From Branchiostoma lanceolatum (taxonomy: Eukaryota; Chordata; Leptocardii; Amphioxiformes; Branchiostomatidae): a stretch of 64,000 bases of DNA. This document shows positions 13,000 through 22,861 of this stretch, one piece after another. The notes below the pieces were generated by a model that worked only from the letters and a program-made list of their open reading frames with translations, had not been told where the DNA came from and ran no database searches. How positions within the stretch are numbered: the stretch's first letter is position 1; the number at the start of each line of letters is the position of its first letter. The stretch is from contig NC_089731.1 in assembly GCF_035083965.1 (NCBI RefSeq), forward strand, positions 9,398,501 through 9,462,500. Direction: 5' to 3'. The translations under genes and the position numbers were made by a program.

Positions 13000-13487
13000 G
13001 ATTTCGCACAGCAGGGTTTGGGCCATTTCACAAAAGATTAGGGGGTGAAGGAATGTACGGACAGTGTAGAGTTTGTAAGGAATGTCTATGTGCGGGGAAT
13101 ATCTACAGGAAACCATGCTATCTGCTGCTGAGTAAAGTAATTTTGACGATAGAGTGGAACCTGTTCTGGACAGTAAGATATAAGAGAGGGTTAAAAAAAC
13201 AGGTGTCAAAGACATTAACCCCCCATAAATATTTTGAAACAGTCCAGTTTCCCGCGGTGCGGTGACCTCACGGGGTCAGCTGGCTATGCGCCTTGGTTCA
13301 AACAAACAAGTTTTATGGCTGTCTGGGGCACAAAGGAAGCTTTCTGTCTGTTCTTTCTGCCAAATTCTGACCACGAGGCGGTCGGTTTTAGGTCGGTCTC
13401 TGCGTGCGTCAGACAGCAATCCCCACCGGTTTATCGATCCTACACGCTTTTGCATCCAAGTTGATCATCTTAGCTTGCAGGTGAGTT
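12996..13487. promoter_or_regulatory. Shared bidirectional promoter region and candidate 5' UTR exon of the zinc-finger gene
   Basis: TMEM143 starts leftward at 12995. A good donor (CTTGCAG/GTGAGT, exon end about 13481) points rightward to the zinc-finger coding exon at 14.5 kb. The segment 13240-13480 is richer in CG dinucleotides than its surroundings. A head-to-head pair with a shared promoter is inferred; no TATA box was seen. Confidence 0.4.
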
Positions 13488-13899
13488 AACGTTATCGTGC
13501 GGATTGAGGTCCATAGCTGATTGTAGTGGGTTGCACGAATAGCGTGACTAAATTTTAGACAAGCAGAGTAGTGTCTTCGGTGAGTAGGGAATGATGTGCC
13601 GTTTTTTGTTCTTTCCAACCACGACCTGTAATACCATGGCATCTTGAAATATCTGCAGTCCAACTCTTAGTTTATTCTTCAGAGTGTATCACAGCTATTT
13701 CTGTAAGATTTATGAAAATATCCTCACGAAATTATGATAAAAGCACATATTTTGGAGGGTCTTCATTGGTTTAATACTGCATTTTGTTTTGTGTAGAAAA
13801 TACACTATCTGTTTATCCACCAGCGGAATTTATGTGGAAAGTATATGTAGTTGACAGTTCTGCAGGTACAGCAAGAACAAAGTACAGCAAGAACAAACG

Positions 13900-14400
13900 G
13901 ACAGGCTAGATTGCAATACCCCGGGCCCCCAACATGAATATACACTGTATATGACCCCCATTGGTAAAAATGGACCATGGTAAAACCCTGCATTATGCCC
14001 CCAATTGACCTTGGTCAATATTGACCATTGTAAAACTTTGTCTTATACCCTCAATCAGTGAACCCCAATGTATAATAAAATAATTAAAGTACTGTACTAG
14101 TAAAGTTAAAGCACCCCTGTTAAATTGTCACGCCAATAAAACATGAGTGCAAACCATCTGCCTGAATCCCGAAAACTGTCAGCCTTATTTTGAATATGGA
14201 GTTTGTGTTTTTTTTAGATTCGGTGTCTTCTTGATCAACAGTCATTGCAGTAAACTACATCATCACTTGTACATCATGACTTATGCCGTTGAAGACCTTG
14301 GTGCCTCTGTTCATTACAGAAGTAGACACTATTGACCATGGTAAAACCATATATAACCTCCTTGGTAAATTACATTATACCCCCAATGTTAGCCTGGATA
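13900..14400. repeat. Degenerate tandem repeats built on 'ttgaccatggtaaaac'
   Basis: Several imperfect copies of 'cccccaat...ttgaccatggtaaaac' occur around 13945, 14000, 14330 and 14375, inside the presumed 5' intron of the zinc-finger gene. Confidence 0.55.
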
Positions 14401-14503
14401 CCAGACCCTCAATCTCATACCAGGCAACAATCATTGCCGTAGATTATATCATGACTTATACTGTGATAAGCCAGAATGCCTCTGTTCATTACAGAAGTGG
14501 TTC
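14238..14503 (+). repeat. ~180-bp duplication including a 3' splice acceptor, in front of the zinc-finger exon
   Basis: 'gcctctgttcattacagaag' is present twice (about 14300-14320 and 14478-14498), each after a similar stretch beginning 'aacartcattgc'. The right copy is the likely real acceptor of the coding exon; the left one is a potential alternative acceptor. Confidence 0.7.
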
Positions 14504-14517
14504 CACCTGTCGTTACT

Positions 14518-15513
14518 ATGGCAACAAATGACATGGGCTCTCAAGGTGCTGAAGGACACTCACAAGAGGACTTCGCCAACAGACCCTTCCAGTGTGAGGA
14601 GTGCAACAAACGGTTCTCTGAGCTGAGCTATCTGAAGAATCACAAGCTGACACATACAGGTGAGAAACCCTTCAAGTGTGACAAGTGCGGTAAGCTGTTC
14701 AGTCAGCAGGGTGGTCTGACCAGACACAAGAAAACTCACACCGGGGAAAAACCCTTCATGTGTGGGAAATGCAGCAAGCACTTCAGTCGGCTGTGTCATT
14801 TAAAGATTCACATGCGGACTCACACAGGTGAGAAACCTTACAAATGTGAGGAATGTAGCAGGCCGTTCCGTGATCAGCGCGACCTGAAGAACCATATACG
14901 CACTCACACTGGTGAGAAACCCTACATGTGTGAGCGGTGCAGCAGGCAGTTTCGTCAACTGGGTGCTCTGAAGCTACACATGCGGACTCACACAGGAGAA
15001 AAACCATACAGTTGTGAAGAATGCCACCAGAAGTTTGCCTCCTCGACTGGGCTAAGGATTCACGAGCGAACTCACTCAGATGAGAAACCTTACAAATGTG
15101 AGGAATGCAGTAAGCAATTCCGTCAGCTAAGTGGTCTGAGGGCACACAAGCGAACCCATTCAGGGGAGAAACCATACAAATGTGAGGTGTGTTCAAAGCA
15201 GTTCAGTCAGCATGGTATGCTGCAGGTACACATACGAACTCACACGGGTGACAAACCCTACAGGTGTGAGAAGTGTGGTAGGCAATTTAGCAGTTTATCG
15301 ACACTGAGGACACACATTCGAACTCACACTGGTGACAAACCATACAAATGTGAGGAGTGTGGCAGGCAGTTTAGTCAGAGTGGTAATCTGAAAACTCACA
15401 TGCGACTTCACACAGGAGAAAAACCATTCAGTTGTGAAGAATGCCTCCAGCGTTTTCCCTCGAAGGCTGGACTGTTGTTTCACAAGCGGACTCACACTAA
15501 TGAGAAAGCTTAG
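14518..15513 (+). CDS. C2H2 zinc-finger protein with 11 tandem fingers
   Basis: 331-residue predicted DNA-binding nuclear protein in one exon. The start MATNDMGSQG follows an acceptor (TTCATTACAG/AAG, 14495) by about 22 bases. An in-frame upstream Met exists only if the intron is retained. After about 24 residues come 11 C2H2 fingers spaced by 28 residues (84 bp), with classical linkers (HTGEKP, HSDEKP, HTGDKP) and the C-x2-C-x12-H-x3-H pattern. No KRAB, SCAN or BTB domain was seen. The protein stops right after finger 11 (THTNEKA) at a TAG that replaces a Tyr codon. Fingers continue as decayed DNA downstream. AATAAA at 16333 can end the transcript. Which target it binds cannot be told; such fast-evolving arrays are common in lancelets. 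Confidence 0.9.
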   Translation: MATNDMGSQGAEGHSQEDFANRPFQCEECNKRFSELSYLKNHKLTHTGEKPFKCDKCGKLFSQQGGLTRHKKTHTGEKPFMCGKCSKHFSRLCHLKIHMRTHTGEKPYKCEECSRPFRDQRDLKNHIRTHTGEKPYMCERCSRQFRQLGALKLHMRTHTGEKPYSCEECHQKFASSTGLRIHERTHSDEKPYKCEECSKQFRQLSGLRAHKRTHSGEKPYKCEVCSKQFSQHGMLQVHIRTHTGDKPYRCEKCGRQFSSLSTLRTHIRTHTGDKPYKCEECGRQFSQSGNLKTHMRLHTGEKPFSCEECLQRFPSKAGLLFHKRTHTNEKA

Positions 15514-15716
15514 AAATGTGAGGAATACAGCAGGCAATTCAGTCAGCTAGGGGTTTTGAAGGCGTTTGTGATGTTATATAATATAGATTGAGCGGTTCAG
15601 TCAGCTGCGTATGCTGAAGGTTCACATTCAAACTGACACGGGTGAGAAACCCTAAAGGTGTGAGGAGTGCGGCAGGCAGTTAAGTCAGGTAGGTAACCTG
15701 AAGACTCACATGCGTT
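15514..15716 (+). pseudogene. Decayed zinc-finger repeats after the stop codon
   Basis: After the TAG the DNA still matches finger units ('tgtgaggaatacagcaggca', then 'cacattcaaactgacacggg' and 'tgtgaggagtgcggcaggca'). These copies carry stops, frame breaks and a lost Cys codon. The ancestral array was at least two fingers longer. Confidence 0.75.
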
Positions 15717-17160
15717 GCCTGATACTTAAAAAGAAGGGATATTTTGTTTCTTATTGTTCAATTTAGCTTAACATGTAGTTTTACTTGTAGCAATGATAAA
15801 CAAGGTAGTCAACACAGTAGGTCCTAGGTTGTTACTAATGTTAGTATCTAGTTTTTAAAAAAGTATGGTTAGGTGGTGCATTTATGCATATGGTGACTGG
15901 TATTTATTGCACATTGATCATTCTGTATTGCTTTCCAGTAGTAAAGCAACTGGCCACTGTTAGTAGCGGGTTGGTTTACACAAGTTTTCTCTTGCAATCT
16001 ACATGTACAGTGTCTGTTCTTCTGCTGTACTCTTTTGTTTTAGATAGGAAACAACATTCTTTTTATAGGCAATGTACTATCATACTTCTGCAAAAGTTAG
16101 GCGTTAGGTTTTAATTCAGATAGGTTCATAGATTAGATAGATAGGTGTCACAACGCTAGCAGTTCCTGTTGTAATTATAGAGTAAAGCCGGTTTGCCGTT
16201 AGTTGTTATCTAGTACTTATAGAATATCTTCAGTGAGTTAGAGGTTTAATAAGAATTACATGTCGGTAGATGCAACTGTTTTTTTTTTTCCAAATACATG
16301 TATTTGCATGCATTTAAGTCGTTTTTGTTGTAAATAAAGTTACTTTCCTACTATACTTTTGTATGGATATGATATACCTGTATATGTAGTTCAAGAAGCA
16401 ACCTCCCTACGTCACTGCATTCTGCAATATGTCAATGAGACCTGTACATTTTTTGGCCGACAAACAAGAACCTCTGCAGTTGTCAGGTATTTTGTATTGC
16501 ATCAGCCGTCTAAAGCAAATATACTTCTTGTAGCCCAATCATTGCATCAGTTGTTAGTATAGTAAAATGAACATTTACGTTTAGGACTCCCATACGGTCC
16601 CTCTTGGAATGATGCAACTGGTATCTGATATAAAGATTCCTTCCCTCAAACCCCGATAAAGCCCAATAAATAGTTCCCATGAGTGGCTTGGTGTCCATGG
16701 AGCACACATGGTCAGAGCCTCTCATTGCAATGCGGGTCATGATTGGCCCGGGTGCTATGAGGCTTTTAACTCAATTACGTAGCAACACTGCTCATCCAAT
16801 AAATACAGTTATACTCGCCAAGGCCAATAGACCAGGTTGTCTTAAGGTCATATATGTCCACACTTTTATCAGGAGGTGCACTTGAGGTTCTTTATAAATG
16901 ATTTATCGGGTTGACAAATCGTATATCTTTTTAAACTACTGGGCTTTCGACGTTAACAAAATAGATATTAGATAACTTGACTTAAAATGATTTATTGTTA
17001 GGAATCCTTAGTTCAATCCTGAGTGAATCTCCGTGGAAAAAATGATAAACGCAAATACTAGTACTTGATACTCTCCGCAACACATCATAGTATAATCAAT
17101 GATCGCATCGTACATTTTTACTATCTAAAGTGATGAGAATGATTTACAATATATTGATAA
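15717..17160. other. 3' UTR of zinc-finger gene, then intergenic DNA
   Basis: AT-rich DNA with no supported coding region or RNA gene after the polyadenylation signal. Confidence 0.5.
16333..16338 (+). terminator. Polyadenylation signal AATAAA of the zinc-finger gene
   Basis: AATAAA followed by a T-rich stretch, about 820 bases after the stop. It gives a plausible 3' UTR of that length. Confidence 0.5.
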
Positions 17161-17166
17161 GATGCC

Positions 17167-17725
17167 TATAAATATGACTTCTCACCACATGACATTTCAT
17201 CAGCAGCATAAATACACGAGACATTGACAGGTGCGTGTATTATACAAAATTGTCGTCACTATCCAAGTGGGGATGGAATGATGTAGTACTCAGATCAATG
17301 CGTATACTGGTGAAGACATGGCGTGGTCAGCGTTTCGTTTGCGCAATATCGGGATTGAAAATGCAAATCAGGGCCACTTTTGCTTTATATGCAATTGGAC
17401 ATAATATTGGGGACCGCACAATATTGGCAAAGCATGTCAGCGAAGTAGAAATATTGGCCGAGGGCTCATTTCTTAGTGTGGGGGTGAATCAATTAAGCAT
17501 GATTGAACTGGCGAGGAGACTGGGCGGTCCGTCCAGCCGTCTTGTGGCTAAGCCGACCATGTCATGAGGCGGAACAAATGGTGAATTCTCGAGTTCAGGT
17601 AGGCGTTTGGGCTCTCATTACGGGAAGCTGTTTGCTTGATTAACCAGATCTACATCTGATGCTACCAGAGGAGGCATCATCGTCAAATGGATCCTTATTT
17701 GCCCAAACCACAGTGACCATTTACG
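17167..17725 (+). promoter_or_regulatory. Candidate TATA promoter and 5' UTR exons of the EGF/FN3 gene at 20061
   Basis: TATAAATA at 17167-17174 is followed at the right distance by a pyrimidine/A start site near 17199. Donors are seen at 17230 (GACAG/GTGCGT) and 17598 (TTCAG/GTAGGC). A clean internal exon 17648-17725 (AACCAG/ATC...ACG/GTAAGT) follows. All are non-coding in the relevant frame. The link to the downstream gene is inferred from order and strand only. Confidence 0.35.
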
Positions 17726-19929
17726 GTAAGTCCTATGTTCTCTAAGCATATTTGTGGCAGTCATTATCAATCGTTGTAAATACAAACAGTTGTTGTATGA
17801 TATCGTAATACTACCATCTGAAACATTTCTTAAATGTAAGAAATAGCGTCATTATTAGTAACACTTCTGACAGCTTTAATTTAACGAAAGGGATTCTGAC
17901 TTTCGTAGCGCAAGTGTGTTCATTTTACAATGTTGACACGAATGTTACTGACCTAAGCATGTCCTGTTGTGTCACCTTACCTATGATACTGCAGAAATAG
18001 CATGTGCCATGTCGCAATTCAATGTGCACCTTCACAGCGACACAAACCGACAATTTGTAGTGATCTGTTGACGTTCCAGAAGCTCTGCATTTACTGTTTA
18101 ATCACTTCAGTTCTAGCATCTTTTAGCTCCTGTTCAAATGTCAGATTGGCATCGTGCTTCGGCCTATTGTGCATCGTCCTATTGTCAACCAGTCGATCAT
18201 ACTTTGCTCAACATAAAACGTCTCTTTGCTGTCCAGTTGCAGACGTAGTCTTGGTTCTCACGATGTTCGTATTACTATTAGTATTCATGTGTTGATCTAG
18301 GCACGCCGCGTCGTTTTCTTCGCTGTCGTAACAGTACACAAACGTACGCTTACACTGCAGTCGACAATATTGTTGCCATGCCCCCTCAAATAAGTGATTG
18401 ATGAAGAGGTTTGATAAACTCCACTACGGACATAATGATATTACTGATGTACTCATACATTGTAGCTTGAGTAGCCAAAGCTCGGAGGAAGGGCTCTGCT
18501 TGCGTTACCGCAGTCGCTTTCATTGCCCGTGATACCCACATCGAATCAGCGGTGCAATGATTTGTATAGTCACGGTGACAAATTGAGTTTAGGTTGTATG
18601 AATCTTGGTGATAGACGCAACGCAACAGTGAATTAAAGATCTTCGTGATAGACTGAACGGTAAAATGACCACATTGCAACATAACCCACGAGTTTCTTAT
18701 TGAATAAAATCATCATTAATTCTCATCACTGTTGTGATTCTTTCTAGGTGGACATTTCTAATCAAATATTCTTTCATTTTTATCATTTTGTGGTTTCGAT
18801 GGCCATACGAAAAAGCATGTTTAATGGTTTGGTGGTTCCATGCACCCACAATAGTTAGCAAATTCACTATACAAGCAAAATCATAATCAACCATGGTACC
18901 AACGTAATAATTGGAACTTCCACTGTAACACCTCCCGCGTTCACGTTTTTGTCCTATCTATATTGCCACCATATGCATTTACGGTATCGACCAGGGCATG
19001 CCATCAACTGATTGCTTTCTCCTCTTAACGGTTGTCATTGCTGTGAGCCCAGCTAACGATGCATTTCGATATGAACATGTTAAGGCTATCAAATTGTTTG
19101 GAAAATTTGAAAAAAATGCGCAGTATTTTTCGAAGAGCTTTCTTGTTAGAGGGTCGATGCCCATGGGCCGGGAATGATCTATTGCAATTGCCTACATGTA
19201 TGACTTCACAATAATCATCATATATACACATGTAGTATCATATGAGTACTGGATCCTACCAATTTTGGTGATGGCACGTACATACATCCTTCGACTCTTG
19301 CATAAACGTGAAGCACGTGTAGATTATGTAAGAACAGTTACAACTTGAGTGAAGTGCCGTCGAGGGTTTGCCAGCGCGCGTTGTGGAGAGAAGTCGACTA
19401 TGCAATCATTCACGAGATAAGGTAATTCTGAAAGGTTCCTAAGTTTCCCTCAAGACAGCAAATACGTCCTAACCTTGAACGTCAGCTTAAGAAGATGACA
19501 TTTTATTCCATGTTGATGTTGGAAGGATACCTTACTTTGACTGACTCCAAGGCGATGCAAGAAAGTGCCGAACTGTTACACAACAGTCGTTTGATGTATG
19601 GTCCATTTGGGAAATCGGCGACTGTGCGCCTACGCGTGAGGCATGGCATGCGGAGGCCGTCCGAGACCTATTCGGGGGAATGGATTCATTTAATTTGGGG
19701 GGAAATTAAAGGGCTGGGTTGTGGGGCATTGTCTGTTCGTGGAACGGGCTGCCACTGTCCCCCAGTGGTACTTTATCTGTGTTGGGATATTTCCATGTAC
19801 GTGGGAGATAGAGGAGACGATCTCTGTCGCATTTTGTAGGTATGTGATGTTACAGTACAGGTGCTCATCCCATGAGAGATGTGATGTTTAGCCTTTCAAG
19901 CAATAATTCGCTGTTGTATGCCTTTCCAG
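17726..19929 (+). other. Presumed 5' UTR intron before the gene at 20061
   Basis: No supported gene. It ends in a pyrimidine-rich acceptor CCTTTCCAG at 19929, from which the exon carrying the start codon would begin. Confidence 0.4.
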
Positions 19930-20060
19930 TAGTGACGACCGACATTGGAGATGACGGATGGCCTTGCTCTGGTCTTCGGCTGCATGAATCAACGTCGCCA
20001 TCGTTAGAGCTCGTTTGAGGGGTCCGCGCTTCCGTAGAGGAACGGTCTTGCCGAGCAAGC

Positions 20061-21416
20061 ATGCAGCTTGACTCAGGATGGGTGACCGTCTGTACCGTGT
20101 ACCTTGTTCACCTTCTGCCGGACACGGTGACGTGTTTCCCCGTACGCACCTCTCCATCGCCTCCTGCAGAGTCAGGCATCTTTGTACCCCGGGGTGTGTG
20201 GATGGAAGCCAATCACAGAAAGACGTCAACAAAGGAACTGATGCCAACACGATTATCCGTCTATTCTGAAGATATATACTTCGAGCCGACCGACAAACCA
20301 CTAGGGAATGGGACACACGAAGAGAACGTGACAGATCTAACAAGACTACTAGAGACCAAAGATCAAACCTCTGAAGATACATCGAGTGGGGATTATCAAG
20401 TGGTGGTTGACCAACCAAGCTTACATATTCCTCGGCCATCTTTGACAACGAGATTCGACACGCCCAAGGTTAGAAAACAGAGCAATACCCGGTTACGACA
20501 TTCTCATAATGTTCTCAGTTCTACAACTACTACACCTATTACACAGGTGACATCAGACAAGCGGCATCACGTGACTGTGCCTATATCTAGTATTAGTGAG
20601 AGGGGAAGGTTGAAGTCGTACGATGAGTTCCGACAGGGCGACGGGAATCCTGTTCGTGGCAGAAAACTGAAGACGACGGCAACAACCAGAAGAAACAGAG
20701 GTCGGAACCATGGCTCTACAATGGTCCCTTCTCGCCGTGTGGTAAGACGAGGGGACATTGTAGGGTCTGGCTACTACGAGAAAGGGTTACAGGACTCTCA
20801 TGTCGCTGTCGTTACTGTAGCAGAGGAGACTCCCGGTACCCAGCTTCCGACAAAGGCTCCAAAGAGCGCAAGCTCGCGGTCGCAAACCAAGGACTTCCAA
20901 TGTCCCGACGACTACTGCGAGAACAACGGCATCTGCACAGTGATCAAGGGGAAACCGAGGTGCGCATGCTTACCGACGTTTGCAGGAGACCGCTGCCAGG
21001 ACTTTGTGGGCGGCATGATCGTCAACTTCTCCGTGAACGAGCCCGTGTTCGCGTCGGTTCGAATATGGTGGGAGATTGACATCCGGTACCCAATCTCAGG
21101 ATTTCAGCTCGATTGCTACATGCAGGGGTTAGACTACGAGTTCAAATATTCCGTTCAACTTGACTCTTTAACCAGGAACTTTACGCTGGAGGGCTTGCAC
21201 CCGGATGTTAACTACCGCGCATGCGTGTCACCGATAGCTGACGGGATGGTGCGAGTGCCCGTGAACTTTGATAACTGCAAGGACTTTTCCATCATCGAAC
21301 CCTGGGAGGAGAAGGAGAAGAGACTGGCCATCATTTCTGACTCTACCATCATCGTTCTGCTGCTACTTGTATTCTTGACAATCTACGCGGCATCCAGATA
21401 CTGTAGGCAGTGGTGA
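20061..21416 (+). CDS. EGF/FN3 single-pass membrane protein 1 (family of four in this window)
   Basis: 451 residues, one uninterrupted coding exon, probably at the cell surface. The N-terminus (about residues 8-25) is hydrophobic and fits a signal peptide. Residues 30-275 are disordered and rich in Ser, Thr, Arg and Lys. One EGF-like domain spans the six Cys from residue 281 to 312 (core YCENNGICTV). An FN3-like domain of about 100 residues follows (IWWEIDI on strand B, LHPDVNYRACV near the end, then a later Cys). One TM helix covers about 423-445, and the tail is only a few residues (RYCRQW). The start is the first ATG after an upstream in-frame stop; a good acceptor lies 131 bases upstream. 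It has no LRRs or kinase. Domain order is that of the membrane-proximal half of vasorin-type receptors. The ligand is unknown. Confidence 0.8.
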   Translation: MQLDSGWVTVCTVYLVHLLPDTVTCFPVRTSPSPPAESGIFVPRGVWMEANHRKTSTKELMPTRLSVYSEDIYFEPTDKPLGNGTHEENVTDLTRLLETKDQTSEDTSSGDYQVVVDQPSLHIPRPSLTTRFDTPKVRKQSNTRLRHSHNVLSSTTTTPITQVTSDKRHHVTVPISSISERGRLKSYDEFRQGDGNPVRGRKLKTTATTRRNRGRNHGSTMVPSRRVVRRGDIVGSGYYEKGLQDSHVAVVTVAEETPGTQLPTKAPKSASSRSQTKDFQCPDDYCENNGICTVIKGKPRCACLPTFAGDRCQDFVGGMIVNFSVNEPVFASVRIWWEIDIRYPISGFQLDCYMQGLDYEFKYSVQLDSLTRNFTLEGLHPDVNYRACVSPIADGMVRVPVNFDNCKDFSIIEPWEEKEKRLAIISDSTIIVLLLLVFLTIYAASRYCRQW

Positions 21417-22770
21417 TTATGATTGAATTTGCAGTAAACCTGTTATGATAGAACTATAGCCGGGCTATGATTTATATATTTGATGCCTATGGTGTCAACT
21501 TAGGTCAGGTTCGAATACATGTTGTCGTCATTCACTGTGTCGTGTTGCGAATAGGAAAAGTATCGTAACCATCGTCTTCATTCCGGACTACTACATTTCT
21601 TTGCATGTAAATTCTATCAATATCAGATATGTTAGGGTTCGCATAGTTCAGTAAGACAGCACCTTGTCAATTCCTTTCATATTTGTTTCACATGAGTGTT
21701 ATTTCATACTTCATGCTGCTTTTTCTTTGGAGTAAATCGGCCATGCCAAATTATCCGTTTGCTCCAAATGCCTGAAAGTGTCCAAAGCTCTACCAAATAC
21801 GAATTCTTGTAGAAATGAACAGAGCGGCAACTTATTCAGGAAACTCTTACATGGATTAGTATTCCCGTTTTCCATATTACTAGGAGGGTTAGTCTATCTG
21901 CCAGAGTTGGCCATTGCAATGTATGTATGGACCATTTATGGGAGACGAATAAAAAACTGCTACTTTACATTGGAGATTATAGTAACTGCACCTTGTTAGA
22001 GTTCTTCAGTAGTTGTATAAAATTATCGTTCTGGTGGCCAACGGCTTTGCAAACTACTCGAATCCATGTGCCACTTAAAATGAATAAACGCCAAGACACT
22101 AGTACTTCAATCCAGTCTTCAGAGTTCATTTTATTTGAAAGTATTGCCTACAAAAGATACTACTGTTCTCAGTGCTTACCGGGCCTGTGGATGGAGTTCT
22201 TTCGCGAATTGGTAGATGTCGCTATGTATACTTTAGTCCAACACGGACCGGCCCGCATAGCTCCAAATTTCCTTCACTCATCAAATTAATTTCTGTGGGC
22301 GTATTTGGTGACTTATTGCCAGCAAGCCCTGGGCAATGCGCCAAAACTAACGTCTAGCTTTAGTATACCCAAAGTATGTTCCAAAGATACCGCTGGTTCA
22401 ACTGTTCCTTTTATTTTCAGTCCTTTTATTCTATTTTCATGCTATACCATGTTATACTATTGATTCTACTATTTGCAGTCAATGTTGCTCGGCTAGCCAT
22501 TGTTTCGTGTCACTGTCTTTGTTGTTGTCCTTGTTTATATTATTTTCTTGTATTCTGATTAGCTGTCATGAAACTGTTTGTAATAATTTTATCTGTACAT
22601 ATGATGCCATTAATCAATTACTTAGGTATCTTTGTATTTCTAAATCTAGACTGTATGTAAGTGTTTTCAGCAACGACTTGTTAAAAAATAAGTGACTTAC
22701 TAACGTTACCATTGAGAGGGATTGGCCAGGCGACAGGAAGGTCAGTATGTTTATTGTGATGCATGAGCAT
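21417..22770. other. 3' UTR and intergenic DNA
   Basis: No coding region supported. Possible AATAAA signals occur near 21948 and 22081. Confidence 0.4.
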
Positions 22771-22771
22771 C

Positions 22772-22789
22772 CATGCATACATACATACA

Positions 22790-22825
<36 letters not shown>

Positions 22826-22861
22826 TACATACATACATACATACATACATACATACATACC
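22772..22861. repeat. (CATA)n microsatellite
   Basis: About 90 bp of CATA tetranucleotides, broken once by a TATATATA stretch. Open frames across it are artefacts. Confidence 0.95.

Noticed and set aside
14783-15196. 137-residue minus-strand frame inside the zinc-finger exon
   Set aside because: Antisense shadow created by the 84-bp finger repeat.
19495-19839. 114-residue plus-strand frame
   Set aside because: No recognisable domain, no splice context, and it lies in the presumed leader intron of the gene at 20061.
21500-21530. GGTTCGAATAC, a B-box-like string that could mark a tRNA gene
   Set aside because: No matching A box and no cloverleaf pairing could be drawn around it.
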